Assembly (NCBI GenBank): GCA_963210315.1 | Contig: OY723273.1 | Coordinates: forward strand, 1,860,001 to 1,924,000 | Source of the DNA: Rhynchopus euleeides | Lineage: Eukaryota; Euglenozoa; Diplonemea; Diplonemida; Diplonemidae | Reading direction: 5' to 3' | DNA length: 64,000 nucleotides | Part shown: positions 29,843-41,429 of the stretch, piece after piece | Position numbering within the stretch: position 1 is the stretch's first letter | How the letters are laid out: every line of letters begins with the position of its first letter | The notes under the pieces: generated by a model | Told to the model about the DNA's origin: nothing | What the model saw: only the letters and a program-made list of their open reading frames with translations | The model's database searches: none | Made by a program: the position numbers and the translations under genes

Positions 29843-32079
29843 TCTGTTTCAATTCCGCCATGGGATCAACGGCTGCGTTGCGAGAGAGGTGTGGGGGGAG
29901 AGGTGGTGGTGGTGGCGGTGGTGCTGCCGCCAGATATTGCGTCCTCCGGTGGTGTGGGGGCTCTGCGGTATTTAGAAGAAGCTTGAAGTGTGTTGGAGGG
30001 GGAGGGGGGGAGGTGAGGTGCTGCGTGCGGTTGGGGCCCCCACATCCCGAGCGGGTGCCACGGGCCCCGCTTTGTGCGTGTGACTGTTCCGGGGAGAGGG
30101 GGAAAAGGGGGGTGGGGGTGGGGGAGAGCCGCACGCTTGGGGCCAGCCTCGATTCCCTTAAGGAGACAGGCGCCCCCCCCCTCCCCCCTTTTGCATCCCA
30201 CGCGCCGCCACCACCCTCTCCCGCCCTGGGTTGCTCGTCTCTCCCAGATGCTTCACCACACAGGATATCTGGTGTGGGTGGCTACAAAAAGGACCAACAT
30301 TGCAAGAAGGTGCTGGGAGACTTGCTTTTCCATTCACTCTCGACGATCAAATCCCCACCCCCCACCCTGGGTTGCTCGTCTCTCCCAGATGCTTCAATCT
30401 TTTTTTGCTATAACCTGCCACAATAAAAAAGACTGTTGACAGCGCACGTCTGAACACCCATCAGTGCTCGCTTGGTGTGGCCGACACCGAATAACAGGCT
30501 TAATGCGGATGCGGCATGTCACCCTGGTGAGAGGGGCCCCACCACCACCCACCTGCACACCCCCACCTGTGTTGAGATGCCTCTGCCATTCAGCGAAAAG
30601 AACGCAATTGTTTTTTTCGCAATCCCATTTTTTTAGCAGATGTTTTTCTCCTCCACCTAAAGGTGTGAAGTGAGGGCTCCAAATCACCCCCCGCCCCGCA
30701 CCCCCGCACCCCCCCCTCCTCTGATTCCTTCTGTGATTTTCAACCACCGATTCCCCCCCCCCCCCCCGCCCCCGCCCCCGCCCCCCGAACCTCTTTACTG
30801 TTCCTTCGGGGGCTCCCTTCCCTTTCCCTTCGTTCAGACAGCAGCATCTTGTGATTTTGTGATGGGGTGTAATCGTGTGCGGCAACAAACCAGACGGTTC
30901 GCCTCCCCCACCTCTGTGGTGGGGGGTTTGTTTGCGTGAGCAAACATGGCCTTTGCACTCGGCAACCTAACGACGCTCTGTGCACTAAACCTGCCCTTCA
31001 ACATTTGAAATAAACCAGCTTCGGTGGGGGGGGTGGGGGTGGGTTGGGGTAGTATCGTTCGTGCGAAAAGGATGACTGATACGTTTCCGGATTTGCTTTC
31101 CGACCCCTCCCCCCCTCCCCGGGTACTTTCTTCCAACGAGGAACGTTGCCACCAGATGGGTTATCTGCAGATGAGAGGGTGGGCGAGGTAGGGTTCAAAG
31201 CGCTAGCCGCCACACGCGCAGCATGCCCACTATTGTGGCATATCGAACAGGGGATATATGGGGGGCGTGCCTCAGGGGAAAACCGGGAGCGCGCTGTGAT
31301 TGGGGTTTTTGGTCAAGAAATTTTGCTTTGCACTGCGAGCGATCCATCCAAAGGAAGCTGCTGTGCGAGGCAAACATCACCGAACCCCATACCCCGCGAG
31401 CCCAGAATTCCTTTGGGACATCCCCCCGCCCCTGTCAAGCCAGCGGCATGGTTTCACCGTGGTAACTTTTTTTTTGTGGAAGCGTCAAGAATAAGACGAA
31501 AGCAAAAGTGCAGATCGAAGCGCAAGAGCACTTTTGGGGATGTTATCAACAGCAGGCGATTATCGGTACGTTCTACACGGCATGGCGATCTTGCAAAAAA
31601 GACTTGGGGGGCCTTCGCTACGGGGTGATCGTCAGTGCATTATGGGCGCATTTCCTGTTGAATTAGGTGAAAACTGACGAAGATTGACGAAGAATAACGA
31701 CCAGCGAAGACCCCCTTGGAGTTGCGTTCTTTGTTTGTACGAACGGTCTTTATTTCACAACTTCCGCGTCTTGCAACAACAATATTGCCTGTGCAGGGCG
31801 GGATTGCCCTGGAAAAGAAGCAAGGCGGTAAGTGGAGGGGAGGGGGTGCCCAGACTCCAAATGCCGGCCCCAGATCCTCACTTTGGGGTCGGGGGGTCGC
31901 CGTGGTGTTCTCCATGCTGGGTGTGACTTTCGTTCGACCTGCAAACCAGGGCCTCTCTCTGCCCCCCCCCCCCCTCTCTCTCTCTCTCGTGATGCCAGCA
32001 TGACAGCAGAATGCGAGAAGGCTTTGCCAATCACGAGCGTAACCCTGTGTGAGATCTGGTGTGTTTTTTGATTTGTGAT
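29843..32079. other. Intergenic region
   Basis: No gene seen. A 32-bp sequence starting CCCTGGGTTGCTCGTCTCTC is directly repeated at 30224-30255 and 30365-30396. Palindromic element M copy 3 lies at 31606-31715. Several long C and G runs. Confidence 0.5.
31606..31715 (-). mobile_element. Short palindromic element, family M, copy 3
   Basis: 110 bp, ends GGGGGGCCTTCGCT and AGCGAAGACCCCC. The interior is the reverse complement of copy 1 (7131-7238), including GACGAAGATTGACGAAGAAT. Confidence 0.7.
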
Positions 32080-32087
32080 GCGAGGTA

Positions 32088-33104
32088 CAGGGGCTTAGCT
32101 TGGATTTTGGGGTTGGGGCCGAAACTCGGTCAGACTCGGTCACAGTACACACACAGTTGAGTTGCCCCCCACCACCCCGTTCACCCAGAATTCGACGTTG
32201 CTGCCTTCCCGAACACCAGCTCAGCAACCAGGTCTGCAGCCTCAACCTGGGTTTGCTTTGTTGCTTTTGTAGGTGCTGCATTGGCAGTTTCCCGCCAGTG
32301 GCGGATGCAGTCCCGGCAGCGCAGATGGCTCTTATTCAGCCCACTTCAGGACTATCTGCGCTGCCGGGACTGCATCCGCTTCTTGGTGCTTCGGTGAACT
32401 TTTCCACCTCGCAAGACTGGCTACGGGGATACCCTGTGATCTTCGCGACATTCCACACCCGCAAAGAGTACATTTGCAAGGCTTTCGCTGCTCAGTTGGC
32501 GAAGCCTGGTGGAGACAAAGCGGAGCTTGGAAAACAAGCGTTCAACAGAAGCAGTACCCAGCGGAAGGATAGATGCAAGCTGGAGTAACCTGCATGTTGC
32601 TGGGTATGTGAGAGCGAGGTTTGCCGAGGTAAACCGCTGAATAACCTCCTGCAGGCCCAACCTCGGAATCTCGGAACAGACACCCGGGCTCCTGCAGAAG
32701 GGCAGTCTTGTGCGCCTGTGCCCACTTCAGTGGGTGTGCTGCTGGGGCATTGAAGTCCGGGCAAGGGTACGCGCCAGTGATCCCCGGAGAGGTGCCATGC
32801 AATGGCCAGCGATGTGGCCCAGAGCCTCCTGCACCTGCGTGCCCACCATGTTGCCGGGAGACGGAATTCGAGACTGCTGACGTTATTCTTAGGCTAGCGA
32901 CGAATCCGGGACAGAAGGAGAATGGGGTGTTCGCGTTCCGCTCGCACGCGTGCTTCACCTCCTGTGCTGCTGCACCCCATAAAAAATCCGATTTTTTCGC
33001 GGAAATTTTTACCTTTTTTTTTTTTTGGGCTGACCGAGTTTTTTTCCGGGTTTGGCTGAAACTCGGTCAGCTGACCGAGTTTCCCCCCCCAAGCTAAGCC
33101 TCTG
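32088..33104. mobile_element. hAT-like transposon 2, decayed
   Basis: 1017 bp with hAT-type ends CAGGGGCTTAGCTTGG and CCAAGCTAAGCCTCTG and an exact 8-bp target duplication GCGAGGTA at 32080-32087 and 33105-33112. ACTCGGTCAG and its complement recur near both ends. A perfect 26-bp inverted repeat (32301-32326 with 32354-32379) sits inside. The interior retains the end of a hAT transposase on the minus strand, so this is a deletion derivative. Confidence 0.9.
32421..32660 (-). pseudogene. hAT transposase C-terminal dimerisation domain
   Basis: 79-codon minus-strand frame inside hAT-like element 2. LLQLASILPLGTASVERLFS followed by KLRFVSTRLRQLSSESL matches the hAT dimerisation signature (hydrophobic-rich, then S-x-ER-x-FS, then R-x-x-L). 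The catalytic core is absent upstream, so the gene is broken. Confidence 0.75.
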
Positions 33105-33323
33105 GCGAGGTAGTTTTGCCTTTTTTTTAATATTTCTCTGGTTTTGCCTGCGCGCGACCTTCGTGCAGCCCGTTTTGTGGGCTTGGTCGTACCTACCCTA
33201 ACCACACCCCGCCCCTCCCTCTTCCATGTGATTCAGCTCTGCTGTGGGAGTCGCCGATCGTCAAAAGCGCCCTCCTGCGACAAGCACGAAATCATCAAAA
33301 CTCCGCCAAAAAAAAACAACGCG

Positions 33324-33424
33324 GGGGGGCCCTCGCTACCAGATGTGACTGAGTGAGAAAAGGTGAGCTCCAGCCCACTTCCCCTCACTGACTGACAAGC
33401 TGTGACTGGTAGCGAGGGCCCCCC
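33324..33424. mobile_element. Short palindromic element, family M, copy 5
   Basis: 101 bp with inverted ends beginning GGGGGGCCCTCGCTACCAG, nearly perfect over about 19 bp. The TCGCTA core relates it to the other family M units; the interior is unrelated. Confidence 0.65.
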
Positions 33425-33455
33425 GGGTATTAATTTCGCAGTGCGCGCATGAGGC

Positions 33456-33541
33456 GAATTGTAGGCCGAGCCTTTAGGATTAGCACTCGTGTCATTTCAC
33501 AGGGCCTCAACCAAAACCACAGCCTTGAGACAAGAGGTGCA
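33456..33541 (+). repeat. Folded dispersed repeat R1, copy d (partial)
   Basis: Contains GGATTAGCAC, TTTCACAGGGCCTCAA and ACAGCCTTGAGACA with a small insertion in the core; the second arm is missing. Confidence 0.55.
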
Positions 33542-34391
33542 CGCAGCAACGAAAGTGAGTTCGTATCTGTTTGTGACAGGTGGCTCCAACCACAAAAGTG
33601 AAATGGGTGCTCCCCATCCCCAATGTTATGTCATTGCCCCCCTTTGCGTATTTTCCGTTATTTTTATTCGTTATTTTTCGCCCCTTCCTCTACCCCTTGC
33701 AATATGCAAATGCCGCGGGTTGGGGCGGTGTCCTGGAATGGCTGTGCCCAAGGGCAGGGCTGCTTGTTGACGTGGCGGTGTGTCCCGTGGAGTGGTCTGT
33801 GAAAGACTGCTGCGGTCGCGCATCTGCCGCTCCTTTCACCCTGTACTTTGGGAGCTCCCATTGGAACAGCGCCCGAACACGCAACTCTTTGTGGTTGCCA
33901 GCGCACCACTTTCCTTTTTGATGTGGGTTCTTTTCTGTGGATTGGTTTTTTCGCTGCGCTTTTTTATGGCAACTTGACATACCAGCAGGACGTTGGTGTG
34001 GAAACACTCGGGCCGACAGGCAAGCGAAACGGGAGGACGCAACACAACGGCATTGCGACAGTGCAGCCCGAATAATGAGAATCGCTAGCCCCATCACAGA
34101 GGGGGGGGGGGGTTTTGCGCGCTCCGGCATGCTTGCGCTTGGTGTTGTGCTGTCGGCAGTTTTGTGTTTCCTCCCCGCAGGCATGACACAGCCAGAATGT
34201 TGCTCAAACCGTTCAAAGATAAATTCCTGTGAACAATGCCTTCTGGCAGCAATGTGCCTGTGACGTCTGTGTCCGGGTGGAAGCGTTGTGGTCAGCAACG
34301 GACGGTGTGTCGCCTTTGATTACGCGGCAGTCCGTCATGGTGTGATTCAACTCAATCGTTGTTCGTATGTCACGATCTGTATAAGTGTCTA
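33542..34391. other. Intergenic region, no gene seen
   Basis: No supportable frame. Ends at the C-rich border of the composite element. Confidence 0.45.
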
Positions 34392-34422
34392 AACCCCCCC
34401 CCCCCCCGCATAATATTAAATA

Positions 34423-34735
34423 CCGTATACGTAAATATTATGGAACGGGCCCATTTTTGGCCGGTCCGTTCCATAATATTTACGTTCCATAATATTTACA
34501 GGGCCAGTTGGGGACTCGGTGGTGAGGACGGCTTGCGTCAGGAATCGCGCGAAAAGTGCACGAGTAGGTCCCGTCAGGGACTCTGTATGCCGTCCGATCA
34601 CCTGGTCCAAGTCCCCGAGTCGCAGAAAGCCCTGTAAATATTATGGAACGAAAAAAATCTGGAACGCCAACCCGCCAGCGTTCCAAAATATTTACGTTCC
34701 ATAATATTTACGTTCCAAAATATTTACGTATACGG
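34423..34735. mobile_element. CCGTATACG miniature element, copy 1
   Basis: 313 bp, ends CCGTATACGTAAATATT and AATATTTACGTATACGG, bordered by TA. GTAAATATTATGGAACG and its complement repeat inside each end. Nearly identical to 48550-48894. Confidence 0.85.
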
Positions 34736-34744
34736 TATAGAATA

Positions 34745-35931
34745 TGGGTTCGTTCATAAACACCCCCCCCCAGATTGGGCCTTTTAGCCATTTTGGGGCG
34801 AAAATTGGGGAAAATCGCATTCACCACCCTCGCAACCACCCTCGAGGTGGGAAAACAGGTTCGGGGGCACTTGGGAGGTCTTTTTCCGGCCATTTTTGTG
34901 CAAAAGACCCATAATCATGAGGGGAATGTATCATTTTTCCACGCTCCATTAGGCCGTCTCTGCGACTCTCCTGCCTTCTGGTATTTACCCGGACCAGAGC
35001 ACATGTCATCCACGAAGGAACCAGGGACTCCTTTGATAGGGGCTTCGTTCGTTGCGCCTCCATTGACGTCGATACAGTTGCCAGAGTTGCGCCAGAGTGT
35101 CAGACCCCTAACAAAAGTCAGAATGAACCATCAGAGTGGAGCAAATCCTGCAGTTCCTCCCGACGTGTGGTGGTCCTACTGGCTGCGGCAGATGTTTTCA
35201 CTCCGTCTGGGGGCTGCCCTCCCGAGTGCAGTAGCCACCAGTCGGATGGCCTTGTGTGACACATGTAATTGGTCGTCGAGCTGTGCAGATGATACCCGTC
35301 TTTCACCACACTCGTCCGCCACCGTCTGGTTATACCAGACAGTGTCCTTCCAAAGCTGCAATGAGCCCAGGTAGATGCCTGATTTGCGGGTCCCTCATTT
35401 GTGCATCCGAATCAGCACACCGTCGAACACTGGTTCGTATCGATGTTGTCCTCTGTGAATCGTAGTGGGTCGACCGCCGGGGCTCACGCTTGCCTCGAGA
35501 ACACCCTGTACCTACGGGCATGTTACACTCTTCTGACTATCCGTCATCCCGGAACCCGTGGACGATGTGGCGTTTGCTCTCCAGGTTGAAGTCCTGTCAT
35601 CTGCTGAATGATGCTCGGTGCCAGCATACCGAGACACTGACTACGACCACTCCGCGAGCAAGCTGATCCCTCATCTGTTTCGTCGAACGAAGACTTACGC
35701 CGATTTCGGCAGCTCTTTTGTGATCCGGTACCAGGCTCGCGAGAAGGTATTTTTCCCCATTTCTCGTGCCAATGAGAGAGCAAAATGGACTCCTGGGTCC
35801 CCCGTGGCCCACCCGGACCCCCCGAAGTGCAGGTGGGGGGCAGACGAGGGTGGTGAATGCGAGTATTCCCAATTTTTGGCCAAAAATGGCTAAAAGGCCC
35901 AATCTGGGGGGGGTGTTTATGAACGAAGCCA
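34745..35931. mobile_element. TA-flanked inverted-repeat element D
   Basis: 1187 bp with ends TGGGTTCGTTCATAAACACC and GGTGTTTATGAACGAAGCCA, TA on both sides (34743-34744 and 35932-35933). The arms match over about 100 bp (AGATTGGGCCTTTTAGCCAT, then CGCATTCACCACCCTCG). A minus-strand frame near 35176-35361 has a helix-turn-helix-like stretch (SAQLDDQLHVSHKAIRLVAT) that could be a transposase remnant. Confidence 0.75.
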
Positions 35932-36211
35932 TATTTAATATTATGCGTATATTTAATATTATGAGTTATATTTAATATTATGAGTTTTGGGGGCCTATAT
36001 TTAATATTATGAGTTCTGGGCGTTTTGCTATCAGGACTCACTTGCAAAAAACCGCTGGCGAACAACGGGTGCTGAAAATAGGATTTTTTCAGTCACCTAC
36101 GTCATGTACAGACACTGTGCGTCCCCGGAGATGACCTCTTTTGGCCTACTAGCCGAAAAAAACGCCCAAAAAACGCCCAAAAACGCCCTATTTAATATTA
36201 CGAGTTATTTA

Positions 36212-37348
36212 AACCCTGTGCCTGGAATTTTGTCCAAAAAATAACACGTTTTCGCACAAGGCATAAAATGGTCAAAAAACCCGAAAATCGGGTTTGTAGG
36301 GTATATGTCCCCTGTCTGAAAATGCAAAATATGGCCCCGCAGGTGCCCCCAGAGTGATTTAAAATTGGAAAATCGACATTTTCCACCTACGGGAAATCCC
36401 CCAAAATAGGGGGTCCCCAGTCACGAACCCCAAAAAAATGTCCCGCGCGCCTCTAAGGCACTCTGGATTTTTATTATGTCATCCAGATGTCACATCTGGG
36501 TCCAGGAACACCGGTTTTTGGCCTCAGGAAGTCGAAAAATATGTGTGGAAATTTTTATTCCTGACCAGGATCCCCTAAAAGCCCGATTTCCCCTGTTTAC
36601 ACATGGGGGATTTCTTGCAACGCCCGCTCGTGTGCTGAGTGTGTTATCCGCGACGTGGATGCGGTCGCCCTCTTCCTCCAAGAAGCCACTGATCTTCCTC
36701 ATCCAACTTCACCTCTGGATGTACGCGGCACGTGCTTGGGTTGTCCTGTCGCAGTGCAGCAGAAGGTCCCCTGTGCACTGCTGCCCAAGCCATTTCGGCT
36801 GCACGGAATACGCCACGCAGAGTAACGTGGTATCGCGTGACCAGCTCGTGAGGCTTGTGCCCCGAATCGAATCGATAGGCTGCGAGCTGCATTGCCTCGG
36901 TCAGTTGATGTCCTTGTGTGTGCATTTTTGTGCACAACAGTCCCTTGGGTATCTGCAGCGCAGGTGCCTGCACTGGACCAGGACTCCTGATTTGCCTCTG
37001 GCACTTGTGATCGGAACGGATGCGGCGACATGCCACGGTGCCCATGGATAGCCATGCCGGCACGAAAGTACGTTCACGACGGTTGATTACCATTGCTGCA
37101 CTCTGTCAGAACCAAGGGTCGCAGCTCACCTGAACGCCCACCAGGCCCCCCAACAGGGGGTGAAACCAAAGGGTCCCCCCTGGGGTTTTTTAACCCAAAA
37201 TTTTCGAATTCGACATGTCCCCGGGATTTCCACTATGTCGCAGATTTCGACCATTGGGTCAAGAAAACCTAAAAATCTAGGGGGGAGGTGCTGAAGGATT
37301 GCACTGAAAATTTTATCTAACTCGGTCAAAATTCCAGGCACAGGGTTT
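36212..37348. mobile_element. Inverted-repeat element E
   Basis: About 1.14 kb with 22-bp ends, AACCCTGTGCCTGGAATTTT and its complement AAAATTCCAGGCACAGGGTT; borders are T/A-rich and the exact duplication (TA) is uncertain. On the minus strand 36644-37093 encodes EAMQLAAYRFDSGHKPHELV followed by TRYHV and later HPEVKLDEEDQWLL, resembling the N-terminal DNA-binding part of Tc1/mariner transposases. The catalytic part is not visible. Confidence 0.6.
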
Positions 37349-37397
37349 TAATATTATGCGTTATATTTAATATTATGCGTCATATTTAATATTATGC

Positions 37398-39079
37398 CAT
37401 GGTTGCATAGCGGCCGTTTTAAAAAATCCCTTGTATTTTGTGGACTTGCAAAAACGGCCGCTGATTTTCAGCATTTTAAAAAACGGCCGTTTTTTTTACC
37501 TGGGAATTTTGTATGGGGCGTGGGTCAGCAGGCGAGATCCCACCACCAGGAGTGCCTCCCCACTGCAAGGGATACCCTGCAGCAAGCATTGTGAGCGCGC
37601 CTTCAAGTATGATGCGAAGAGTTCAGACTTCGTGGACCACTTTGACGGACCGCGCCATATCAAGAAGAAGAAGAACGCAGCGTTGAAAGTGCAGAGCCAG
37701 GGAAACAGCTGGCGCTGTCGGAGTGCGATACCCTCAGTGGCAGGCTTGCAACTTCGGATCGCCCGGGGTGCGTTGTTCACCGGATCACCGGCTGGCATGG
37801 TGCATGATGCTGTCAAGAAGTGTGTCCCGAGGAGGGGCTGAACATGGTTGCGGCCAATCTAGGCACGTGTGTCGTGGATGACCGTGCAGGCAGAGGTGGG
37901 TGTCGCTCACTGGCATCAGGGCTCTTCCGACAGAGCTTTCCCTTGATATCGGCGACAGCACCCCGGCTGAGAAGGACACCGCCTTCGCTGATTTATTCCC
38001 GAAGGCACGGGCGATCATCTCGGGCAATATGCAGCACCAGCTGGATGGGTTCACGACCGCACTGGCGCTGAAGGATGTGCTGTGCCACATCTCTGACGCA
38101 GCTGAGAGGGAGAAGCAGGCGAGCAAGACGGCACCACCGGCCGTGCGATCCCGCTTCTCTCCGACACACACTACCTGCACCGCTTGAGTGGATCTGCACC
38201 TTGCACCACGTCCCCGGGCATTCATACAATCTTCCGGGCCCGCTGCAGGACAGCGGCCCTGCTACGTGTGCGTTGCTTCTGCGGTTGGCAGAGATGCCCA
38301 CGAAATCGCTGGGCTCGAGTCCCACCTGCAGGCCGCCGTCCGCCTGACGGCACCCCTCGCATCGCTGCTCCAGAAGTACTGCGATGCGCAGCTGGGTGTG
38401 CCAACGGCGTGCCCCTGTCGATGCAGTGTACACCGACATTGAGAATGTCATCGAGAAAGTGTCTGAGGTGGGGAAGTACGACCCCCCAGTGCCCCTGGCA
38501 GGGGAGCTGGCCTGGGCTGGCGACCGCAGCTGCGCAGAAGGTGGGACGGCACGGAATCAGGGAAGTCCTTCTGGTTTGCGGTCCGCCGTCTGTGCCCGAG
38601 CGCGTACGGCCGCATGAGTCGTAGGGGTGTCAGAACCCCGGTGCCACCTCCCCTCTGTTTCGGAGAGGTCACGAGCAGGGCCTGGGTGATCTACGACTAG
38701 GCCACCACGTTCCGAGGGTGTGCTGGATTTCTCGGACAACCCGGGGGCGAACCGGGCTGCTACACTCCTCTCTGCTCTCGGGTGTCTGCTGCTTGTCGAG
38801 CGACAGGCAGGGCGGAAGCCATTTTTCTTTGTACAGTCGACAGAGAATCGCAGTGCCTAATGTCATGTGCAGGCAACAGGGAGTTGTCAAGTGTGTTTCC
38901 TCAGCTCGGTACGGTAAGCAGGAGGCGAATCTCCAAAGGAAAATAGGAGGGGGAAAAAAACGGCCGTTTTTTCGCCAACAAAACATGAAAACGGCCGTTT
39001 TTATATTTCGGTAGCGGGAACTGAGGTAGTGAATTCTCAGAAAATCCACTCCCTCCATGACGGCCGTTATGACACTATG
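37398..39079. mobile_element. CGGCCGT-rich transposon F
   Basis: 1682 bp, ends CATGGTTGCATAGCGGCCGT and ACGGCCGTTATGACACTATG (16 of 20 paired), with a 6-bp direct repeat TTATGC at 37392-37397 and 39080-39085. AAAACGGCCGTTTT-type motifs occur three times near each end. A plus-strand frame at about 37570-37840 encodes CSKHCERAFKYD followed by HFDGPRHIKKKKN, a BED/C2H2-like zinc finger as in hAT transposases; 37900-38187 may continue it. No intact transposase. Confidence 0.6.
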
Positions 39080-39131
39080 TTATGCGCTATTTAATATTAC
39101 GCGTTATTTAACATTATACAGGGGGGGGGTT

Positions 39132-39849
39132 TATTATTTTTCAGTTGTATATTCAGTATTCCTTCCGGCTGTTCAGATTTTGAAGACTATTCAGAATGAG
39201 AAGTGCGTGATTGTTACCCGATTTGATCGGGGATCAGCTCTCAATTTATGCTGCATTTTGTTTGTTTTGTACGCCAGTTTATCAGGTTCCGGGGCCTTGA
39301 TTGGCCAAATTGATCAAAAAAAACAAGCAACGTCTTTGACCTAACCCCTCCCCCCCAAAATACACATGTTTCAGATTGCAGAAATGTGGCGATTTCTTTT
39401 CTGTGCCTTCTTTTATGCAGGAACCCTTCTCCAGAAGGTATCGTGTTTGGCCTCAACCACACACACACACACCTTTTTTCAGTGACCGAAACCTGTGTCT
39501 CTTCACCCCACCCCCTCAGAGCTGTGGATGGTAGCCCCAGCCCTCGCTCCCCCCTTCGCCCCCTTATCTCCCATTGACAGCTTGCGATTGGTCTCCAGAT
39601 TTTCCGCAATTCACGATTTAAAACGTGGCCAGTCGTGGTGGCACCACCGCAACAGTTTGCCTCGAAGCCCTGGGCGTGGTGGCGGCAAGCACCGCCCCAG
39701 CCATTCTAGCTGGGCGTGATGCAACCTATCATCTCAAAACCCTGCACACACACACACCCCACCTGCAGCGGGGCGCTGTTCTCCCCAGCCCCTTGGCGTT
39801 GCGGTGCGGTGAGGGGAAGCAACCCCAGCACCCACCGGCAGCCGCAAAC
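39132..39849. other. Intergenic region, no gene seen
   Basis: Mixed AT-rich then C-rich sequence leading into the ASCC1-like gene. No supportable frame. Confidence 0.45.
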
Positions 39850-41429
39850 ATGGGCGAAGAGAACCTGTGTTACAACTGCAAGAAGCCTGGCCACTTTGCG
39901 CGGGAGTGCCCGGATGCCCCGAAGGAGCGGAGACAGGCGCGTGGGCCGAGCAACCGCGACAGCATACTAAAACCTCCGGTGCTGGGCGACGAGACGGGTG
40001 TCCGGATTGTCATGGTCAAGGGGAGGTATGTGGTTTGTTTGGAGGAACGCAGTGGGCTGTCCCATTCTGAAGTGCATTTATTTTGTGGCCAGTGGCCACT
40101 CCGCAACAACGTTCACCGCGCTCACACACACCCCGCAGGTGCTACCGACAGCCGGTGCGAGAGGTGACTGGTGCTGCTGAGGAGGAGATGATGAGTCTCG
40201 AGGCTGCAGAGCTGAATATGAAATTCGACGACCTCACCAACCAATACGTGTTGAACTTGCGTGATGTATGAAACTTTTTCCCGCACGCGGCGCAGCCATC
40301 CGTTATCAAGCTGAAGGGGAAGTGCCATCTGGCAGCTCTGCTGAGCTGTGTCCACACTCCTCCAAAAGACAATTCAAACACCACAATCCACCCAGTGCCG
40401 ACGGCAACACAGTCTGCACATTCTTCCTGCATGCCAAGTTACTTGCACCCCATCCCACACCCCATTCAGGTTCGCCCAGAGTTCTACCGGTTCATCATCG
40501 GGTCCAGGGCAGCGACGCTGCAGAAGCTGGAGAAGGTATGGCTGTCCTGCACCCTCGGCGAGTGGGTGACCCACACACCCACACCCCTGCAGGAAACGGG
40601 CTGCTCCATCGCCGTCCCGAAGACGAAGCGGGAAGAGGAGGAGGTGGGCCTTGTTATCCGGGGCCTGAGCGAGCAGAGCGTGCTGGGTGCGCGCGGCAGG
40701 ATCGAGTATATCGTGGAGAGCAGCCGCGAGAAGCTGCCCTACACACACTTCCTCAGCATCCCGCTCGACATGGCGAGCCTGCAGCCCCGCGTGTCCTCCC
40801 TGCTGCAGGAGATCCGCACGAAGCACTGTGGGGGCGCCTGCAACATCGAGCCTGCCATGGTGCAGAAGGAGGCAAAACTCCACCTCACCGTGCTGATGCT
40901 GCGCCTCTACGGCGAGGACTCGCTGAAGAAGGCAGCTGGGAGCCTGCGGAAGTGCCAAACGATGATTCAGCAGATCTTCACCGAAGCGGACAAGCTGCAT
41001 GTTCTCGGTGTTGACTGCATGAATGACGACCCGACCCAGGTGCACGTGGCGTACCTCAAGATCGTGGAGGACGAGGTGCAGCAGAAGCTCCTCGATGTGA
41101 TCGACCAGGTCTCGAAAGAGTTTATCCTGGCCGGGCTCTGCACCTCCCGGGAGGCGGAGGGGAACAAGCTCCTGCATGCCACCATCGTCAACTCCTTGTG
41201 GCGGCGCTCCGCTGCGGAGCCGGCGGAGGACGAGGAGGGCGACGAGGATGAGCTCCTGGCGAAGCGGAAGGACGTGCGGGTCCCCTTCGACATGACCCCC
41301 CTCTTCGAGGCGTATGAGAGTGTCGACCTGGGCAAGCACAAACTCATGCGCATGGAGGTGTCCGTGAAGCAGGCGGAGAAGGGCGAGACTGGGTACTACA
41401 AGTCTCTGGCGTCCATACCGTTCCCTTGA
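39850..41429 (+). CDS. ASCC1-like protein (KH + 2H phosphoesterase) with N-terminal zinc knuckle
   Basis: Exons 39850-40025, 40139-40265, 40470-40535 and 40593-41429 give 401 aa; introns begin GTATGT, GTATGA and GTATGG. Residues 7-20 form a CCHC zinc knuckle (CYNCKKPGHFAREC). KGRCYRQPV (about 58-66) corresponds to the short ASCC1 N-terminal motif. A KH domain follows (about 98-170) with FIIGSRAATLQKLEKETG; its GXXG loop reads GSRA. The 2H phosphoesterase (AKAP7-like) domain spans about 172-400 with both catalytic motifs, H220-x-T222 in LHLTVL and H318-x-T320 in LHATIV. In animals ASCC1 belongs to the ASCC complex of alkylation repair and ribosome-collision rescue; nuclear or cytosolic RNA binding is expected here. 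An N-terminal zinc knuckle is not part of the standard ASCC1 layout. Splice sites keep the frame throughout. Confidence 0.85.

Larger units (their letters stand above)
34392..39131. mobile_element. 4.7-kb composite element C with four internal insertions
   Basis: Outer ends AACCCCCCCC...GCATAATATTAAATA and TATTTAACATTATACAGGGGGGGGGTT are complementary and bordered by TA (34390-34391 and 39132-39133). Copies of TATTTAATATTATGMG recur at 35933-36020, 36189-36205, 37350-37396 and 39086-39112, between the internal insertions listed next. The whole stretch contains no intact gene. Confidence 0.7.
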
